Positions 24,595 to 33,782 are shown, counted from the stretch's first letter. The stretch is 64,000 bases of DNA from Pseudomonas japonica (GCF_900188455.1 NZ_FZOL01000026.1:1-64000); one strand, 5' to 3'. Translations and numbers: made by a program. The notes: generated by a model not told the origin, from the letters alone.

Positions 24595-25197
24595 ATGAGC
24601 GCACACTTTTCACGAGGCTCCAGGAACAAGGTTGCTTTCGTCCTCTCCTGCCCCGGCCGCCATGAAGAGCAGGCCAAGCACCCTGCCGCGGGAGTGACGG
24701 GCAGCAATCTGAATCGTTTGCTCGCCATACTTGGGCAGCGGCTCGACCTGCAACCGCTCGAGCGTGCGCACGTTACCATCACGAATGCATGGGACATGAT
24801 CGAATATCGCCAAAAGACATTCAGATCAGAAGCTACTGACGCCGAAGTGATGCAAACCGACAACCTTCACCGACTGGCAGACGAACTCCGCCACGTCACC
24901 GAACTTGTAGTTTTCTGCGGATGTAAAGCCAGGCTGGCATCACGAGAATTGCTGCGTCTGGAACTTCTTCCGAACCTCAAGCACGTAGCGTTCGTGGACC
25001 ACCTTGGCATGCGTGGGCTCCTCACGATCAAGTCAGACGCGAACGGCAAGCCAATTGTTGCCGCCACTAAGCAGAAACATGACGGGAGACAAGATCCCTT
25101 GTCATTCATAAGCGCCGAAAACACAACCCGCCGCCTCAGCGTGGTACTTCAACGGCTGCTGGATAGCATCCAAAGCGTCAATCAGACATCGAAGTGA
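24595..25197 (+). CDS. Uracil-DNA-glycosylase-superfamily-like protein
   Basis: This 200-aa protein begins VAFVLSCPGRHEEQAKHPAA and continues TGSNLNRLLAILG, the layout of family 4/5-like uracil-DNA glycosylases (strand, then (A/C)-P-G-x-x-E, then G-x-x-L...L). Later strands VTITNAWD and LVVFCGCKA also fit the fold. The usual catalytic motif residues after the P-G loop are not clearly conserved, so activity is uncertain. It is the only + strand gene of the island and diverges from the integrase. A base-excision-type fold next to a putative dITP signalling operon is suggestive but unproven. Confidence 0.5.
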   Translation: MSAHFSRGSRNKVAFVLSCPGRHEEQAKHPAAGVTGSNLNRLLAILGQRLDLQPLERAHVTITNAWDMIEYRQKTFRSEATDAEVMQTDNLHRLADELRHVTELVVFCGCKARLASRELLRLELLPNLKHVAFVDHLGMRGLLTIKSDANGKPIVAATKQKHDGRQDPLSFISAENTTRRLSVVLQRLLDSIQSVNQTSK

Positions 25198-25286
25198 AAA
25201 CCTCATCTATCGCTCAACGCGAAAAGGCCTCGCAGACCGATAATTCCGGGGTTGGCAAGTAGGCTGCGGATGCAGGTTTTGCGGCC

Positions 25287-25310
25287 ATTCGCGAGCAAGC
25301 TCGCTCCCAC
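25287..25310. repeat. Single Pseudomonas REP element
   Basis: ATTCGCGAGCAAGCTCGCTC followed by CCAC is the standard REP hairpin seen as pairs at 37821-37918. It marks the switch from island to GC-rich core-like DNA. Confidence 0.7.
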
Positions 25311-25472
25311 GGGTTTCGCGTCGGGCAACGCTGAATTCACCACCGCAATCACAGCGATCCGTCCCGACCAGACCGAAGGTTCTGCATGCCGATCGTGAGG
25401 ATGTCAATTGACATCCAAAAAGGATGATGACTAACATCCACACCATCACCCACCCACACAGGACCGCGATCC

Positions 25473-26078
25473 ATGCATCTGCAATCCGTCTTCGACTACC
25501 TCAGCCCCTACGCCTACCTCGCCAACACCCGCCTGCCCGGCCTGGACCACCCGGTCGAGTACATGCCCATCGATATCCTCGCGGTGATGAAGCAGGTCGG
25601 TAACCAGCCCTCGCCCGCCTGCCCGCCCAAGCTCAAGTACTCCGGCATCGACGCCGCGCGCTGGGCGGCGCTGTACCAGGTGCCGTTCGCGCCCAATGGC
25701 GGTCTGTTCCAGGCCATGCGCGCCGGTCGTTTCGACGGCGCCCTGCTGGTCCGCGCCGCCGTCGCCGCGCAGCAGGCCGGGGTCTTCGAAACCTTCCACC
25801 CGGCGCTGTTCGCCGCGGTCTGGGCCGGCAACGACGACCTCACCAGCAGCGACACCCGCGGCGCCTTCCTGCGCACCCTGAAGATCGACAGCGATATCTG
25901 GCACCTCGCCGACACCCCGGCAGTCCGCGAACAACTGGCCGCCAACAACGAACTGGCCGTGCAAAAAGGTGTGTTCGGCGTACCGACCTTCTTCTGCAAC
26001 GACGAGATGTATTTCGGCAACGACCGGCTCGACTTCGTGCGCGCCGCCCTTCAGCAAGCAAAAGGAGTTCACGCATGA
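25473..26078 (+). CDS. 2-hydroxychromene-2-carboxylate isomerase-like (DsbA/GST-kappa fold)
   Basis: This 201-aa protein of the DsbA/HCCA-isomerase family opens with VFDYLSPYAYLAN (the glutathione-binding S-P-Y region), has the helical insert with AMRAGRFDGALLVRAAV and closes with the cis-Pro strand GVFGVPTFFCNDEMYFGNDR. Known members isomerise hydroxychromene carboxylates in naphthalene catabolism or act as glutathione-linked reductases. It is the first gene of a + strand set: its stop overlaps the SDR start (ATGA), and TetR and FAD-monooxygenase genes follow. A role in handling aromatic or quinone compounds is inferred. Confidence 0.82.
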   Translation: MHLQSVFDYLSPYAYLANTRLPGLDHPVEYMPIDILAVMKQVGNQPSPACPPKLKYSGIDAARWAALYQVPFAPNGGLFQAMRAGRFDGALLVRAAVAAQQAGVFETFHPALFAAVWAGNDDLTSSDTRGAFLRTLKIDSDIWHLADTPAVREQLAANNELAVQKGVFGVPTFFCNDEMYFGNDRLDFVRAALQQAKGVHA

Positions 26079-26779
26079 CCACGAAAAAACTCGCCATCGT
26101 CACCGGTGTCGGCCCCGGCACCGGCGCGTCCATCGTTCGCCGTCTGGTCGCCGACGGCTATCGGGTGGCGATGCTCGCGCGCAACGCCGAGCGCCTGGCG
26201 CAACTGGCCAGCGAACTGCCGGACACCCATGCCTTCCCCGTCGATGTCACCGACAGCCAAGGCCTGCAACAGACCCTGGAGCAGATCCACAGCCGCCTCG
26301 GCCACGCCGATGTGCTGGTGCACAACGCGGTCGGCGCCACCTTCGGCAACTTCATGGAGATCGACCCGCAGGCCCTGGACACCAATTTCCAGACCAACGT
26401 CATGGCCCTGCTGCATCTGGCCCGCGCGCTGTCGCCGGCCATGGTCGACAAGGGCCAGGGTGCGATCATCGTCACCGGCAACACCTCCGCCCTGCGCGGC
26501 AGGACGCATTTCGCCGGGTTTGCGCCGAGCAAGGCGGCGCAGCGCATCCTCAGCGAATCCATCGCCCGCGAACTGGGCCCCAAGGGTGTGCATGTGGCCT
26601 ACCTGGTGATCGACGCGGTGATCGACATGGAATGGACGCGCAAGCTGCACCCGACCAAGCCGGACGAGTTCTTCATCCAGCCGGCGGATATCGCCGCCGA
26701 GGTCGGCCACCTGATCCAGCAGCCGCGCAGCGCCTGGACCTTCCTCACGGAAGTGCGCCCGTACGGCGAGACCTGGTGA
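26075..26779 (+). CDS. SDR-family oxidoreductase with Phe at the catalytic Tyr position
   Basis: This 234-aa short-chain dehydrogenase fold has TGVGPGTG (10-17) for the dinucleotide, HNAVG in place of NNAG, and Ser138 in GNTSAL. At the Y-x-x-x-K site the sequence is F149-A-P-S-K153, so the catalytic Tyr is Phe. The codon is TTT, so no single-base ambiguity is hidden. A branch of SDR proteins with G-x-G-P-G-x-G and F-A-x-x-K exists, and its members may work differently or be non-catalytic. The gene overlaps the preceding isomerase-like gene by 4 nt and is probably cotranscribed with it. Confidence 0.82.
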   Translation: MTTKKLAIVTGVGPGTGASIVRRLVADGYRVAMLARNAERLAQLASELPDTHAFPVDVTDSQGLQQTLEQIHSRLGHADVLVHNAVGATFGNFMEIDPQALDTNFQTNVMALLHLARALSPAMVDKGQGAIIVTGNTSALRGRTHFAGFAPSKAAQRILSESIARELGPKGVHVAYLVIDAVIDMEWTRKLHPTKPDEFFIQPADIAAEVGHLIQQPRSAWTFLTEVRPYGETW

Positions 26780-26845
26780 GGTGAACCGCCTCCGGGGGCC
26801 GGGTGCTATGATCCGCCCCCGGATCACGCCACGAGGACAACCAGC

Positions 26846-27409
26846 ATGGGCCACTCCCAAGCCAGCAAGCAGAACACCCACGAGCGCATCGTCAACCTCG
26901 CGGCGGAGCGTTTCTGCGAGCTGGGCCTCGACGGCCTGAGCATCGCCAACCTGATGAAGGAAGCCGGCCTGACCCACGGCGGCTTCTACAAGCATTTCGA
27001 CTCCCGCGACCAGTTGGTGGCCGAGGCGCTGGACGCCGCCTTCAAGCGCTCGGAGAACCCGGAGAAACTGGCGCGACACAGCTTCCAGGCCATGGTCGGC
27101 GACTACCTCAGCGCCGAACACCGTGACGGCGTCGGCACCGGCTGCGCGGTCGGTGCCCTGGTCAGCGATATCGGCCGGGTCGAGGGCGAGGCCCGCGAGC
27201 TGTACACACGCAAGCTGCGCGGCAACTTCAAGGGCATCGCCGCCCTGCTCGGCGGCGTCGACGGGGAAAAGCGCGAGGAGGCCATCGTCGCCTTCAGCGC
27301 CATGGTCGGCGCCCTCGGCCTGGCCCGGGCCTGTGCGGATGACGAACTGTCGCGAGAAATCCTCGCCAGCGTGCGGCACTTCCTGCTGGACCGTTTCGGC
27401 GAAGACTGA
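26846..27409 (+). CDS. TetR-family transcriptional regulator
   Basis: This 187-aa protein has a TetR HTH at residues about 10-55 (ERIVNLAAERFCELGLDGLS, then IANLMKEAGLTHGGFYKHFD) and a helical ligand-binding C-terminal half. GAGGA lies upstream of the ATG. The inverted repeat CCGGGGGCCGGGTG...CCGCCCCCGG just before the gene (about 26793-26822) is GC-rich and could be an operator or a terminator for the SDR gene. It most likely controls the neighbouring isomerase/SDR/monooxygenase genes. Confidence 0.88.
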   Translation: MGHSQASKQNTHERIVNLAAERFCELGLDGLSIANLMKEAGLTHGGFYKHFDSRDQLVAEALDAAFKRSENPEKLARHSFQAMVGDYLSAEHRDGVGTGCAVGALVSDIGRVEGEARELYTRKLRGNFKGIAALLGGVDGEKREEAIVAFSAMVGALGLARACADDELSREILASVRHFLLDRFGED

Positions 27410-27453
27410 TACCCGCCTCTACACTCTCCTGACCATCACCGGGAGAGCGTGGC

Positions 27454-28977
27454 ATGAATGGCACAGAAGTCCTGATCATCGGCGCCGGCCCCACGGGCCT
27501 GGTCCTCGCACTGTGGTTGAGCAAGCTCGGCGTGGCGGTGCGGATCGTCGACAAGGCCGCGGGTCCCGGGACCACTTCGCGGGCGCTGGCGGTCCAGGCG
27601 CGGACCCTGGAGCTGTATCGCCAGCTGGACCTGGCCGATGCCGTGGTCGAGCGCGGTCACCGGGTGCCGGCGGCCAATCTCTGGGTCAGGGGCCAGCCGG
27701 CGGCGAAGCTGTCCCTGGGCACGATCGGCGCCAGCCTGACGCCCTACCCCTTCCTGCACATCTTCCCCCAGGACGAACACGAGAAACTGCTGATCGAGCG
27801 CCTGCAGGGCTTCGGGGTGAGCGTCGAGTGGAATACCGAACTGCTCGAACTGCACCAGGACGAGCAACAGACCCATGCCCGCCTGCGCCACGCCGATGGC
27901 GGCGAAGAGGACTGCGCCGCGGCCTTCCTCGCCGGTTGCGACGGCGCCCGTTCGACGGTGCGCAAGGCCCTGGACATCGGCTTTCCCGGGGGCACCTACC
28001 AGCAGGTGTTCTATGTCGCCGATGTGCAGGCTTCGGGCCCGGCGCTGGACGGCGAACTGCATGTGGACCTCGACGACGCGGATTTCCTCGCGGTCTTCCC
28101 GCTGGCCGGCAAGGGCCGCGCGCGGCTGATCGGCACGGTCCGCGACGAACGCGCGGAGCACCCGGAAAACCTGCGTTTCGAGGACGTCAGCAGCCGTGCC
28201 ATGGCGCACATGAACGTGCAGGTGGAGCAGGTCAACTGGTTCTCCACCTACCGCGTGCATCACCGCGTCGCCGCGCACTTTCGCGACCAGCACGCGTTTC
28301 TCCTCGGCGACGCCGCCCATGTGCACAGCCCGGCCGGTGGCCAGGGCATGAACACCGGGATCGGCGATGCCATCAACCTGGCCTGGAAACTCGCCAGCGT
28401 CCTCCACGGCAAGGCCAGCGACGAACTGCTGGCCAGCTACGAGATCGAGCGCAAGGCCTTCGCCGAGCGCCTGGTGGCGACCACCGACCAGGTGTTCAAC
28501 TTCGTCAGCGCCAACGGGCGCATCGCCAACCTGTTGCGCACCCGCCTGGCACCGGTGCTGCTGTCGCGCCTGGTGGCGATGGCCAAGGTGCGCGCGTTCA
28601 TGTTCCGCACGGTCTCGCAGACCGCCCTCAACTATCGGCTGATGCCCTTGAGTTTCGGCAGCGCCGGGCATGTCCATGGCGGCGATCGCCTGCCCTGGGC
28701 TCATGATGGAGCGGGCGACAATTTCGCCGACCTGGCGCGCCCCTGCTGGCAGGTGCATGTCTATGGCCTGGCCAGCAAGGACCTGACGGGCTGGTGCGCG
28801 GCGCGGCAGATGCCGCTGCACGTGTTCCCCTGGAGCCCGGCCCATGAAGCCGCCGGGCTGGCGCGCAACGCCTTGTACCTGCTGCGTCCGGACAGCTACG
28901 TGGCGCTGGCCGAAGCGTCTTCCTCCACCGCGGCGCTGGAGCGCTACTTCAGCGAACGCTCGCTGCGGCCCTGCTGA
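27454..28977 (+). CDS. FAD-dependent aromatic monooxygenase (PheA/TfdB-type)
   Basis: This 507-aa class A flavoprotein monooxygenase has the GxGxxG FAD motif IIGAGPTGLVLALWL at residues 5-19, the DG motif FLAGCDGARSTVRKAL near 157-170, and the second FAD motif LLGDAAHVHSPAGGQGMN near 287-304. The C-terminal 110 residues carry the thioredoxin-like extension of the phenol hydroxylase/pentachlorophenol monooxygenase group, shortened. It would hydroxylate an aromatic or polyketide-like substrate using NAD(P)H. Its 3' end overlaps the convergent MFS gene by 34 bp. The TetR gene 45 bp upstream probably governs it. Confidence 0.85.
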   Translation: MNGTEVLIIGAGPTGLVLALWLSKLGVAVRIVDKAAGPGTTSRALAVQARTLELYRQLDLADAVVERGHRVPAANLWVRGQPAAKLSLGTIGASLTPYPFLHIFPQDEHEKLLIERLQGFGVSVEWNTELLELHQDEQQTHARLRHADGGEEDCAAAFLAGCDGARSTVRKALDIGFPGGTYQQVFYVADVQASGPALDGELHVDLDDADFLAVFPLAGKGRARLIGTVRDERAEHPENLRFEDVSSRAMAHMNVQVEQVNWFSTYRVHHRVAAHFRDQHAFLLGDAAHVHSPAGGQGMNTGIGDAINLAWKLASVLHGKASDELLASYEIERKAFAERLVATTDQVFNFVSANGRIANLLRTRLAPVLLSRLVAMAKVRAFMFRTVSQTALNYRLMPLSFGSAGHVHGGDRLPWAHDGAGDNFADLARPCWQVHVYGLASKDLTGWCAARQMPLHVFPWSPAHEAAGLARNALYLLRPDSYVALAEASSSTAALERYFSERSLRPC

Positions 28978-30143
28978 ACCGCGAAGAAACGCCAGGTGGC
29001 GTACAGGCACAGGAGCAGACCACTGACCGCCAGCGCGCCGCCGACAGCACCGATCGCGGACAGGCCGACCTGGCTGACGACGATGCTGCCCAGCAGCGCG
29101 CCGCCGCCGATACCGACGTTGTACAGCCCGGAGAACATGGCCATGGCCACGTCGGTGGCATCGGAGGCCAACTGCAGGACCTTCGACTGCAGGGCCAGGC
29201 TGAAGCACATGATCGCCATGCCCCACAGCGCGCACAGGGCGCACAGCAGCCACGGCACCCCGGCCAGCGGCAGGAGCAGCAGCAGACACACACCCAGCGC
29301 GGCGATCGAAACGATCAGGAAGCCACGCGGGAAACGCTCGCTGAAGTGGCTGAACAGCAGCGAACCGAAGACCCCCGCACCGCCGTACACCAGCAGCAGG
29401 ATGGTGGTCATTTCGCTGCTCATGGCCGCGACTTCCCGGGTGAACGGCTCGATATAGCTGTAGCCGGTGAACTGCGCGGTGATCACCAGCACCACCAGGG
29501 CGTACACCGACATCAGCGCCGGACGCTTGAGCAGAATGGGCAGGCTGCGCAGGGAGCCTGAGTTCTGGCTCGGCAGCAGCGGCAGCGAGCGCAGTAGCCA
29601 GAGCAGGGTCGCCACCGAAACCACGGCAATGCCGAGGAAGGTGGTACGCCAACCCAGCGCCTCCCCCACCACCCGCCCCAACGGGATGCCCAGCACCATG
29701 GCCAGGGTGGTGCCGGTCGCCAGCAGGCCGAGGGCCTTGGCCTGCTGACCCGGCGGCGCCACGCGCACCGCCAGCGACGCGGTGATCGACCAGAACACCG
29801 CATGCGCCAGCGCAATGCCCACCCGACTGACCAGCAGCATGCCGAAGCTGGTGGCCAGCCCGGACAGTACATGGCTGAGGATGAACAGGACGAAGAGCAG
29901 GCCGAGCAGACGCCGACGCTCGATATTGCGGGTCAGCAGCATCATCGGCAGCGAGGTCAGCGACACCACCCAGGCATACACGGTGAGCATCAGGCCGACC
30001 TGGGCGCTGGGCATGTCGAAGCTGCGCCCGATATCGCTGAGCAGCGCTATCGGGACGAACTCGGTGGTGTTGACGATGAAGGCGCCCAGGGCCAGGGCGA
30101 AAACGCTGAGCCAACTGCCGTTGCGGGGTTCGGGGCTATGCAT
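28944..30143 (-). CDS. MFS transporter (sugar-efflux/AraJ-like)
   Basis: This 399-aa protein has 12 hydrophobic segments, with the opening NTTEFVPIALLSDIGRSF typical of the DHA1/AraJ-YdhP exporter branch and a loop RNIERRRLLGLLFV at the helix 2-3 position. The ATG at 30143 (MHSPEPRNG) is chosen over an upstream extension since CAGGAG lies about 13 bp upstream and the extension is not membrane-like. It converges on the monooxygenase gene, so it may export its product or confer resistance; the substrate is unknown. Confidence 0.84.
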   Translation of the reverse strand: MHSPEPRNGSWLSVFALALGAFIVNTTEFVPIALLSDIGRSFDMPSAQVGLMLTVYAWVVSLTSLPMMLLTRNIERRRLLGLLFVLFILSHVLSGLATSFGMLLVSRVGIALAHAVFWSITASLAVRVAPPGQQAKALGLLATGTTLAMVLGIPLGRVVGEALGWRTTFLGIAVVSVATLLWLLRSLPLLPSQNSGSLRSLPILLKRPALMSVYALVVLVITAQFTGYSYIEPFTREVAAMSSEMTTILLLVYGGAGVFGSLLFSHFSERFPRGFLIVSIAALGVCLLLLLPLAGVPWLLCALCALWGMAIMCFSLALQSKVLQLASDATDVAMAMFSGLYNVGIGGGALLGSIVVSQVGLSAIGAVGGALAVSGLLLCLYATWRFFAVQQGRSERSLK

Positions 30144-30520
30144 GCGGTGGACAAGACTCCTGGAAACGGACGAATCGCGGACGTGACAAAGGCATCCATG
30201 AACCCGGGGTTCGGATGTGCCATGCGGTCGTTGTAGGAAAAAGGGTGCCGCCGAGTCTACGTGAGCCCATCCCACGTCGCAAACGCTCTGCGAGGGCTTT
30301 TTCGGGCTGATGGAAAATCAGGCGCCAGAATATCGTCAAAATCCCGACTTTCTTTTCCGATCACCTGCCATCCGACTGATAAGCCCGTGATAGAGCGGGA
30401 TTTTGAATGAGAAAATATCTTGAAACAACTAATGCGGTGGCATTTTGACGGGATGGCAAATTGCTGCGCTATACATGAAAAAAAGTTCATTTTCTTGACA
30501 CAACCCCCGTCGGAGGCTTT
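30144..30520. other. Divergent intergenic region
   Basis: This 377-bp gap between the MFS gene (minus) and the GNAT gene (plus) is AT-rich from about 30400 on, a likely promoter zone for the GNAT gene. No motif is convincing enough to name. Confidence 0.35.
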
Positions 30521-31213
30521 ATGCGTGCACTGCCAACCATCCTCGCCCGAATCCGCCGCAAAGGCCTGAGCCGTACTCTGGTCACCCTGTGGCAGCGCCA
30601 TGTGTTCTTCCATTGGGAGTTGTTGTGGATGGAGCGCGACCTGGTCACCCCGGTGGCCGCGCACAACCTCAAGGAGCACCCGCCGGTACGCCTGGTGACC
30701 ATCACCGAAGGCAACGCCGGGGCCTTCGCCCGCCACTTCGGCGACCGCGTGCAGACCATGCGCGAACTGGCCCGCGAGGGACATGTCGGGCACATGTACC
30801 TGGACGACGACGGCGACGCGGTGGCGTTCATCTGGGCCAGCACCCGCGACTATGACGACCGCCACTACTACGGCTGCACCTTCCCGGTGGCGCGCGGCGA
30901 TTTCTTCGAGTTCGGTGGCGAAATGATCCCGGCCTACTTCGGCAGCAGCCTGTCGGTGGATGCCCAGGTCAACCTGTGGAATGCCATGCGCGAGCTCGGC
31001 TGCAGCCGGGTGGTGGACGTGGTGGAGACGCACAACGTGCCGGCGCTCAAACTGCACCTGCGCATGGGCTATCACGAGCAGGGGCGAGTGATGCATGTCT
31101 ACGGGCTGTTCGGGCGCTGGAAGCTGTTTCGCGAGAGCCGCTACGAGAGCTCGCGGTTGCTGCCGCTGTGCAAGCCGCGGGTGGCGCCGGTGGCGAAGGT
31201 GGAAATGGCTTGA
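30521..31213 (+). CDS. GNAT-family N-acetyltransferase
   Basis: This 230-aa protein has a C-terminal half with the GNAT pattern CSRVVDVVETHNVPALKLHL followed by RMGYHEQGRVMHVYGLFGR (N...A...Y/L..G-F/Y motif B). The N-terminal 60 residues are basic and may form a separate helix. CGGAGG precedes the ATG. It stands alone between a long upstream gap and a REP pair, so context gives no substrate. The length exceeds a minimal GNAT domain by about 60 residues. Substrate unknown. Confidence 0.72.
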   Translation: MRALPTILARIRRKGLSRTLVTLWQRHVFFHWELLWMERDLVTPVAAHNLKEHPPVRLVTITEGNAGAFARHFGDRVQTMRELAREGHVGHMYLDDDGDAVAFIWASTRDYDDRHYYGCTFPVARGDFFEFGGEMIPAYFGSSLSVDAQVNLWNAMRELGCSRVVDVVETHNVPALKLHLRMGYHEQGRVMHVYGLFGRWKLFRESRYESSRLLPLCKPRVAPVAKVEMA

Positions 31214-31306
31214 TGGGTGAATTGGGGTCATCTGTGATGGGCGGATGATCGCTTGTTCCGTGGCGTGCCATCGCGCTAAATGGTGGCCTGGATTACGGCC
31301 GCTGCG

Positions 31307-31383
31307 CGCCCGTTCGCAGGCAAGCCAGCTCCTACAATGGCGCAGTTCACCGCCCTTGTAGGAGCGTGGCTCGTCGTGTGACG
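31307..31383. repeat. REP-type inverted pair
   Basis: CAAGCCAGCTCCTACAATGG and the facing CTTGTAGGAGCGTGGCTCG form a divergent REP pair between the GNAT gene and dsdA. Sequence differs from the 37.8-kb pair and is closer to that at 44.3 kb. Confidence 0.6.
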
Positions 31384-31436
31384 AACCACCGCGAAGGAGC
31401 GCAATGCGGTCCCCGAAAACTCCGCGGAGCCACCCA

Positions 31437-32774
31437 ATGCCTCTCACCAAGACAATCCAGGACTGGTGCACCGAACACCCGGTCATCGCCGAACTGGTCG
31501 CCCTCGACGAAACCACCTGGTTCAACCCCAACATCGCCGCGGTCGCCGACGCCCTGCCGGACGTGCCCCTGACCCGCGCCGACATGGATGACGCCAGCGC
31601 ACGCCTGCAACGCTTCGCCGCCTTCATCCAGTCCGCCTTCCCGCAGACCCGCGAGGCCGGCGGCATCATCGAATCGCCGCTGTATCCCCTGCCCGCCCTG
31701 CAGCGCGAACTCGGCACCCACCCCGGCCAGCTATGGCTGAAGGCCGACAATGAACTGCCGATCTCCGGATCGATCAAGGCCCGCGGCGGCATCTACGAGG
31801 TGCTCGCCCATGCCGAGCGCCTGGCCCTCGACGCCGGCCTGCTGCAACCCGGCGACGACTACGCGAAACTCGACAGCGACGCCGCCCGCGCCTTCTTCGG
31901 CCAGTACCGCATCGCCGTCGGTTCCACCGGCAACCTCGGCCTGTCCATCGGCATCATCAGCGCGCGCCTGGGCTTCCAGGCCACGGTGCACATGTCCGCC
32001 GACGCCCGCCAATGGAAGAAGGACAAACTGCGCGCCCACGGCGTGCAGGTGATCGAGTACCCCACCGACTACAGCGTCGCCGTGGCCGAAGGCCGGCGTC
32101 AGGCCGAAGGCGATCCGTTCTGCCATTTCGTCGATGACGAGAATTCCCGCCAGCTGTTCCTCGGCTATGCCGTTGCCGCCCTGCGCCTGCGGGGTCAGTT
32201 GCGCCAGGCCGGCATCGAGGTGGACGCCGGGCACCCGCTGTTCGTCTACCTGCCCTGCGGCGTCGGTGGCGGTCCCGGCGGCGTGGCCTTCGGCCTCAAG
32301 CAGGTGTTCGGCGACGCGGTGCACTGCCTGTTCGCCGAACCGACCCATTCGCCGTGCATGCTGCTCGGCGTGTACACCGGCCTGCACGAGGCGGTGTCGG
32401 TCTACGACTTCGGCATCGACAATGCCACCGCCGCCGACGGCCTGGCGGTGGGCCGTCCTTCGGGCTTCGTCGGCCGGACCATGCAGCGCCTGATCGATGG
32501 CTACTACACGGTCAGCGACGACAACCTCTATCGCCTGCTGGCCCGGATGGAGCGCTGTGCAGGCCTGCGCCTGGAGCCCTCGGCCCTGGCCGGGGTGCCG
32601 GGCATGCAGCGGGTGCTGGAGGAACGCCAGGGTTATCGCCAGCGCCTCGGCCTGAGCGAACGGCACATGGCCAACGCCACCCATCTGGTCTGGGCCACCG
32701 GCGGCAGCATGGTGCCCAGCGCGGAGATGGACGCCTACCTGGCCACCGGCCGCGCCCTGCTGGATCCGCGCTGA
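31437..32774 (+). CDS. dsdA: D-serine ammonia-lyase
   Basis: This 445-aa PLP enzyme converts D-serine to pyruvate and ammonia in the cytoplasm. It aligns along its length with E. coli DsdA as I know it: ETTWFNP, GGIIESP, the PLP Lys114 in PISGSIKARGGIYEVLAHAE, VGSTGNLGLSIGI, VHMSADA, the Gly loop CGVGGGPGG, and AEPTHSPCMLLG. GGAG 8 bp upstream supports the ATG at 31437; an ATG at 31404 behind AAGGAG is an alternative giving 11 more residues. Its stop overlaps the next gene's start (TGATG), tying the enzyme to its LysR regulator. Confidence 0.95.
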   Translation: MPLTKTIQDWCTEHPVIAELVALDETTWFNPNIAAVADALPDVPLTRADMDDASARLQRFAAFIQSAFPQTREAGGIIESPLYPLPALQRELGTHPGQLWLKADNELPISGSIKARGGIYEVLAHAERLALDAGLLQPGDDYAKLDSDAARAFFGQYRIAVGSTGNLGLSIGIISARLGFQATVHMSADARQWKKDKLRAHGVQVIEYPTDYSVAVAEGRRQAEGDPFCHFVDDENSRQLFLGYAVAALRLRGQLRQAGIEVDAGHPLFVYLPCGVGGGPGGVAFGLKQVFGDAVHCLFAEPTHSPCMLLGVYTGLHEAVSVYDFGIDNATAADGLAVGRPSGFVGRTMQRLIDGYYTVSDDNLYRLLARMERCAGLRLEPSALAGVPGMQRVLEERQGYRQRLGLSERHMANATHLVWATGGSMVPSAEMDAYLATGRALLDPR

Positions 32775-33709
32775 TGCTCAATCTCCCACCGCTGCTGGCC
32801 GCGCGCCTGGACAACAGCCAGTTCGGCAACCTGCACACCTTCCTCGTCGCGGCGCGGCACCTGAGCTTCGCCCTCGCCGCCGAGGAGTTGTGCCTGACGC
32901 CCAGCGCGATCAGCCACCGTATCGCCCGGCTGGAGCAGGCTTTGTCGCTGCGCCTGTTCGAACGCCTGACCCGACGCATCCGCCTGACCGCCGAAGGCGA
33001 GCGGATCTACGCGATCCTGCGCGACACCGTCGCCGCCCTCGATGATGCCCTGCGTCCGCACGGTGCGGGCGTCGCCGGCGCGGTGGTGCTGTATGCCCAT
33101 CCGTCCATCGCCAGCGACTGGCTGGTGCCGCGACTGGCGGACCTGCACCAGCGCTATCCGGAGATTGCCCTGGACCTGCGGGTCGGCAACGAGCGCCTGG
33201 ACTTTCGCAGCCACAACATCGACCTGGCCCTGGTGTATGCCAGTGGCGAGTATCCGGGGCTGGTCAATCGGCGCTTGATGGATGAGGCGGTGACGCCGGT
33301 GTGCAGTCCGCGCTATGCCGAGCAGTTCGCCCTGTTCGAGGATCCGCGCAATCTGCGCCATTGCACCCTGCTGCACGATGCCCTGGCCTGGGAGCACGCG
33401 GCGTTCGATGCGGAATGGCGGGCCTGGGCGCGCACCGCGGGACTGGAAGACGTGCTGCCCGCGCGGCGCATGACCTTCGATCGCTCGGACCTGTGCGCCG
33501 GGGCGGCACTGGGTCATGTCGGGGTGGCCATCGGTCGCCGCAGGTTGGTGCGGCGCCATGTGGACACCGGGCTGCTGGTAACGCCGTTCGGTGACTTCGG
33601 CGAAACCGGGGAGCGTGCCTATTACCTGGTGTACCCGCCCGGCCGGACGTTGTCGGCGCAAGCCACATGCCTGCAGGACTGGCTGTGCGGACAGGTGCCA
33701 GCCCCTTGA
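32774..33709 (+). CDS. dsdC: LysR-type regulator, DsdC-like
   Basis: This 311-aa protein has an N-terminal winged HTH (LHTFLVAARHLSFALAAEEL, then CLTPSAISHRIARLEQALSL) and a LysR effector domain from about residue 95. The length equals E. coli DsdC. It starts within the last codon of dsdA (TGATG overlap), unlike the divergent arrangement in E. coli, so both are made from one message and the regulator controls itself with its target. D-serine as inducer is inferred from context. Confidence 0.88.
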   Translation: MLNLPPLLAARLDNSQFGNLHTFLVAARHLSFALAAEELCLTPSAISHRIARLEQALSLRLFERLTRRIRLTAEGERIYAILRDTVAALDDALRPHGAGVAGAVVLYAHPSIASDWLVPRLADLHQRYPEIALDLRVGNERLDFRSHNIDLALVYASGEYPGLVNRRLMDEAVTPVCSPRYAEQFALFEDPRNLRHCTLLHDALAWEHAAFDAEWRAWARTAGLEDVLPARRMTFDRSDLCAGAALGHVGVAIGRRRLVRRHVDTGLLVTPFGDFGETGERAYYLVYPPGRTLSAQATCLQDWLCGQVPAP

Positions 33710-33737
33710 ACGAGGCTCTATCGAAACCTTTTGTCAT

Positions 33738-33764
33738 AAGTGATAATGATTCGACTTATCACTT
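33738..33764. promoter_or_regulatory. Fur box upstream of the fecI-like sigma gene
   Basis: GATAATGATTCGACTTATC (33742-33760) matches the 19-bp Fur consensus at 14 positions, including the first nine and last five. It sits inside a perfect 9-bp inverted repeat AAGTGATAA/TTATCACTT (33738-33746, 33756-33764). It lies 19-45 bp before the sigma-factor start codon, where Fe-Fur binding would block transcription when iron is plentiful. Confidence 0.85.
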
Positions 33765-33782
33765 GCAAAAGGAGGCGCCTGC

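Noticed and set aside
27436..30114. 892-aa open frame on the minus strand over the monooxygenase and MFS genes
   Set aside because: It spans two convincing genes in other frames and has no recognisable domain.
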